A model generated the notes under the pieces. That model saw only the letters and a list, made by a program, of their open reading frames with translations. It was not told the DNA's origin and made no database searches. From Murdochiella massiliensis (GTDB taxonomy: Bacteria; Bacillota; Clostridia; Tissierellales; Peptoniphilaceae): a stretch of 64,000 nt of DNA. Location: positions 283,501-347,500 of the forward strand of contig NZ_FIZW01000001.1 of assembly GCF_900059565.1 (NCBI RefSeq). The letters run 5' to 3'. How positions within the stretch are numbered: position 1 is the first letter of the stretch; each line of letters opens with the position of its first letter. The translations under genes were made by a program, and so were the position numbers. Positions 63,365-64,000 of this stretch are shown piece after piece.

Positions 63365-63429
63365 TATCGACGGCTTCACTCGTGAGGGAGCCGAGAAAAG
63401 AAAAAGAACAAAAAAATCTTCACCTTTTC

Positions 63430-63458
63430 TTGACAAACCAAAACGATGTTGCTAATAT
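63430..63458 (+). promoter_or_regulatory. rRNA operon promoter P2
   Basis: Perfect TTGACA (63430-63435), 17 bases, TAATAT (63453-63458); 94 bases after P1, the usual tandem layout of rRNA promoters. Confidence 0.85.
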
Positions 63459-63568
63459 GTATAAGTCACCTCGCGTGACGCGAACCTAAACAACTGAATC
63501 AATCAATAAACTTTGAGTTTAAATAATTCAAACAACAAATTTAGAGTCAAGATATTGGCTCTCAAAAC

Positions 63569-64000
63569 TTTTTTTGAGAGTTTGATCCTGGCTCAGGATA
63601 AACGCTGGCGGCGTGCGTAACACATGCAAGTCGAACGAGAATGTACTGACGGATCCTTCGGGTGAAGATAGTACAGGACAGTGGCGGATGGGTGAGTAAC
63701 GCGTAAGAAACCTGCCTTTCACACCGGGATAGCAGCTGGAAACGGCTATTAATACCGGATGATACTTTTCTAACGCATGTTGGGAAGGTCAAAGAATTTC
63801 GGTGAAAGATGGTCTTGCGTCTGATTAGCTAGTTGGTGGGGTAACGGCCTACCAAGGCGACGATCAGTAGCCGGCCTGAGAGGGTGTACGGCCACATTGG
63901 GACTGAGACACGGCCCAAACTCCTACGGGAGGCAGCAGTGGGGAATTTTGCACAATGGAGGAAACTCTGATGCAGCGACGCCGCGTGAACGAAGAAGGTT
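63569..64000 (+). rRNA. rrs: 16S ribosomal RNA, 5' part (cut by window edge)
   Basis: AGAGTTTGATCCTGGCTCAG at 63577-63596 is the universal 16S 5' primer site, and ACTCCTACGGGAGGCAGCAG lies near 63920. About 430 bases of the gene are inside the window. The sequence (for instance the GAATGTACTGACGGATCC variable stretch) looks clostridial, with Peptoniphilaceae my best guess. The exact mature 5' end is uncertain by a few bases. Confidence 0.97.

Larger units (their letters stand above)
63192..63567. other. Upstream region of the rRNA operon
   Basis: 376 bases without a gene. It contains a palindrome TGGAAGATCTTCCA (63202-63215), two tandem promoters (listed separately) and, just before 16S, a TCTCAAAAC/TTTTGAGAG stem that may take part in rRNA processing. 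Confidence 0.7.

Overview
The window looks like chromosomal DNA of an anaerobic, low-complexity Firmicute of the clostridial lineage, most likely Peptoniphilaceae (Tissierellia); a Murdochiella-like genus is my best guess because of the roughly 50% GC of the coding DNA, but I could not test this. Support comes from the partial 16S rRNA gene at the right edge, an Rnf complex plus a V-type ATPase (no F-type genes seen), a CIRCE operator before groESL, a Prp protease paired with an L27 that carries a cleavable N-terminus, AddAB instead of RecBCD, and a tmRNA. Almost all genes are housekeeping genes on the plus strand; no insertion sequence, prophage or CRISPR array was found.

Layout. 1-5.5 kb: end of a class B sortase gene, CIRCE-controlled groES-groEL, a small HTH protein, a response regulator with a degenerate receiver, RsuA and a metallophosphoesterase. 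5.5-12.3 kb: a minus-strand UvrD-like helicase, tRNA-Leu(CAA), polA-coaE-lytic transglycosylase, tRNA-Leu(GAG). 12.4-17.5 kb: rnfCDGEAB, the ion-pumping ferredoxin:NAD+ oxidoreductase. 17.6-26.7 kb: galK, a NusG-II/Gx-transporter pair, radC, and the elongasome cluster mreBCD with a very large PBP2. 26.7-34.5 kb: rplU-prp-rpmA, obg, birA, a converging guaB, gpsA and an LCP-family enzyme. 34.5-38 kb: ssrA followed by an accessory-looking stretch with 54-bp palindromic tandem repeats, a barnase/barstar pair, a glutaredoxin, a decayed fragment and an orphan lipoprotein. 38-47.9 kb: ROK glucokinase, addB-addA, an SDR reductase and a membrane-bound J-domain protein. 48-56.4 kb: a nine-gene V-ATPase operon in the order H-C-I-K-F-E-A-B-D. 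56.5-63.2 kb: an ABC half-exporter, type I asparaginase, then an AT-richer cassette (membrane protein, two permeases, ATPase, lipoprotein) behind a promoter and a G10 tract. 63.3-64 kb: tandem promoters and the start of a 16S rRNA gene.

How they fit together: Rnf and the V-ATPase would couple reduced ferredoxin to an ion gradient and ATP; MreBCD/PBP2, LCP, lytic transglycosylase and sortase build and decorate the wall; GroESL, tmRNA, Prp/L27, Obg and RsuA serve translation and protein quality control; AddAB, PolI, RadC and the helicase serve DNA repair. The most unusual material is the 54-bp repeat plus secreted RNase/inhibitor block next to ssrA, and the ABC cassette with the poly-G leader and the amidase remnant next to the rRNA operon. 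All family calls were made by reading motifs by eye, without database searches.
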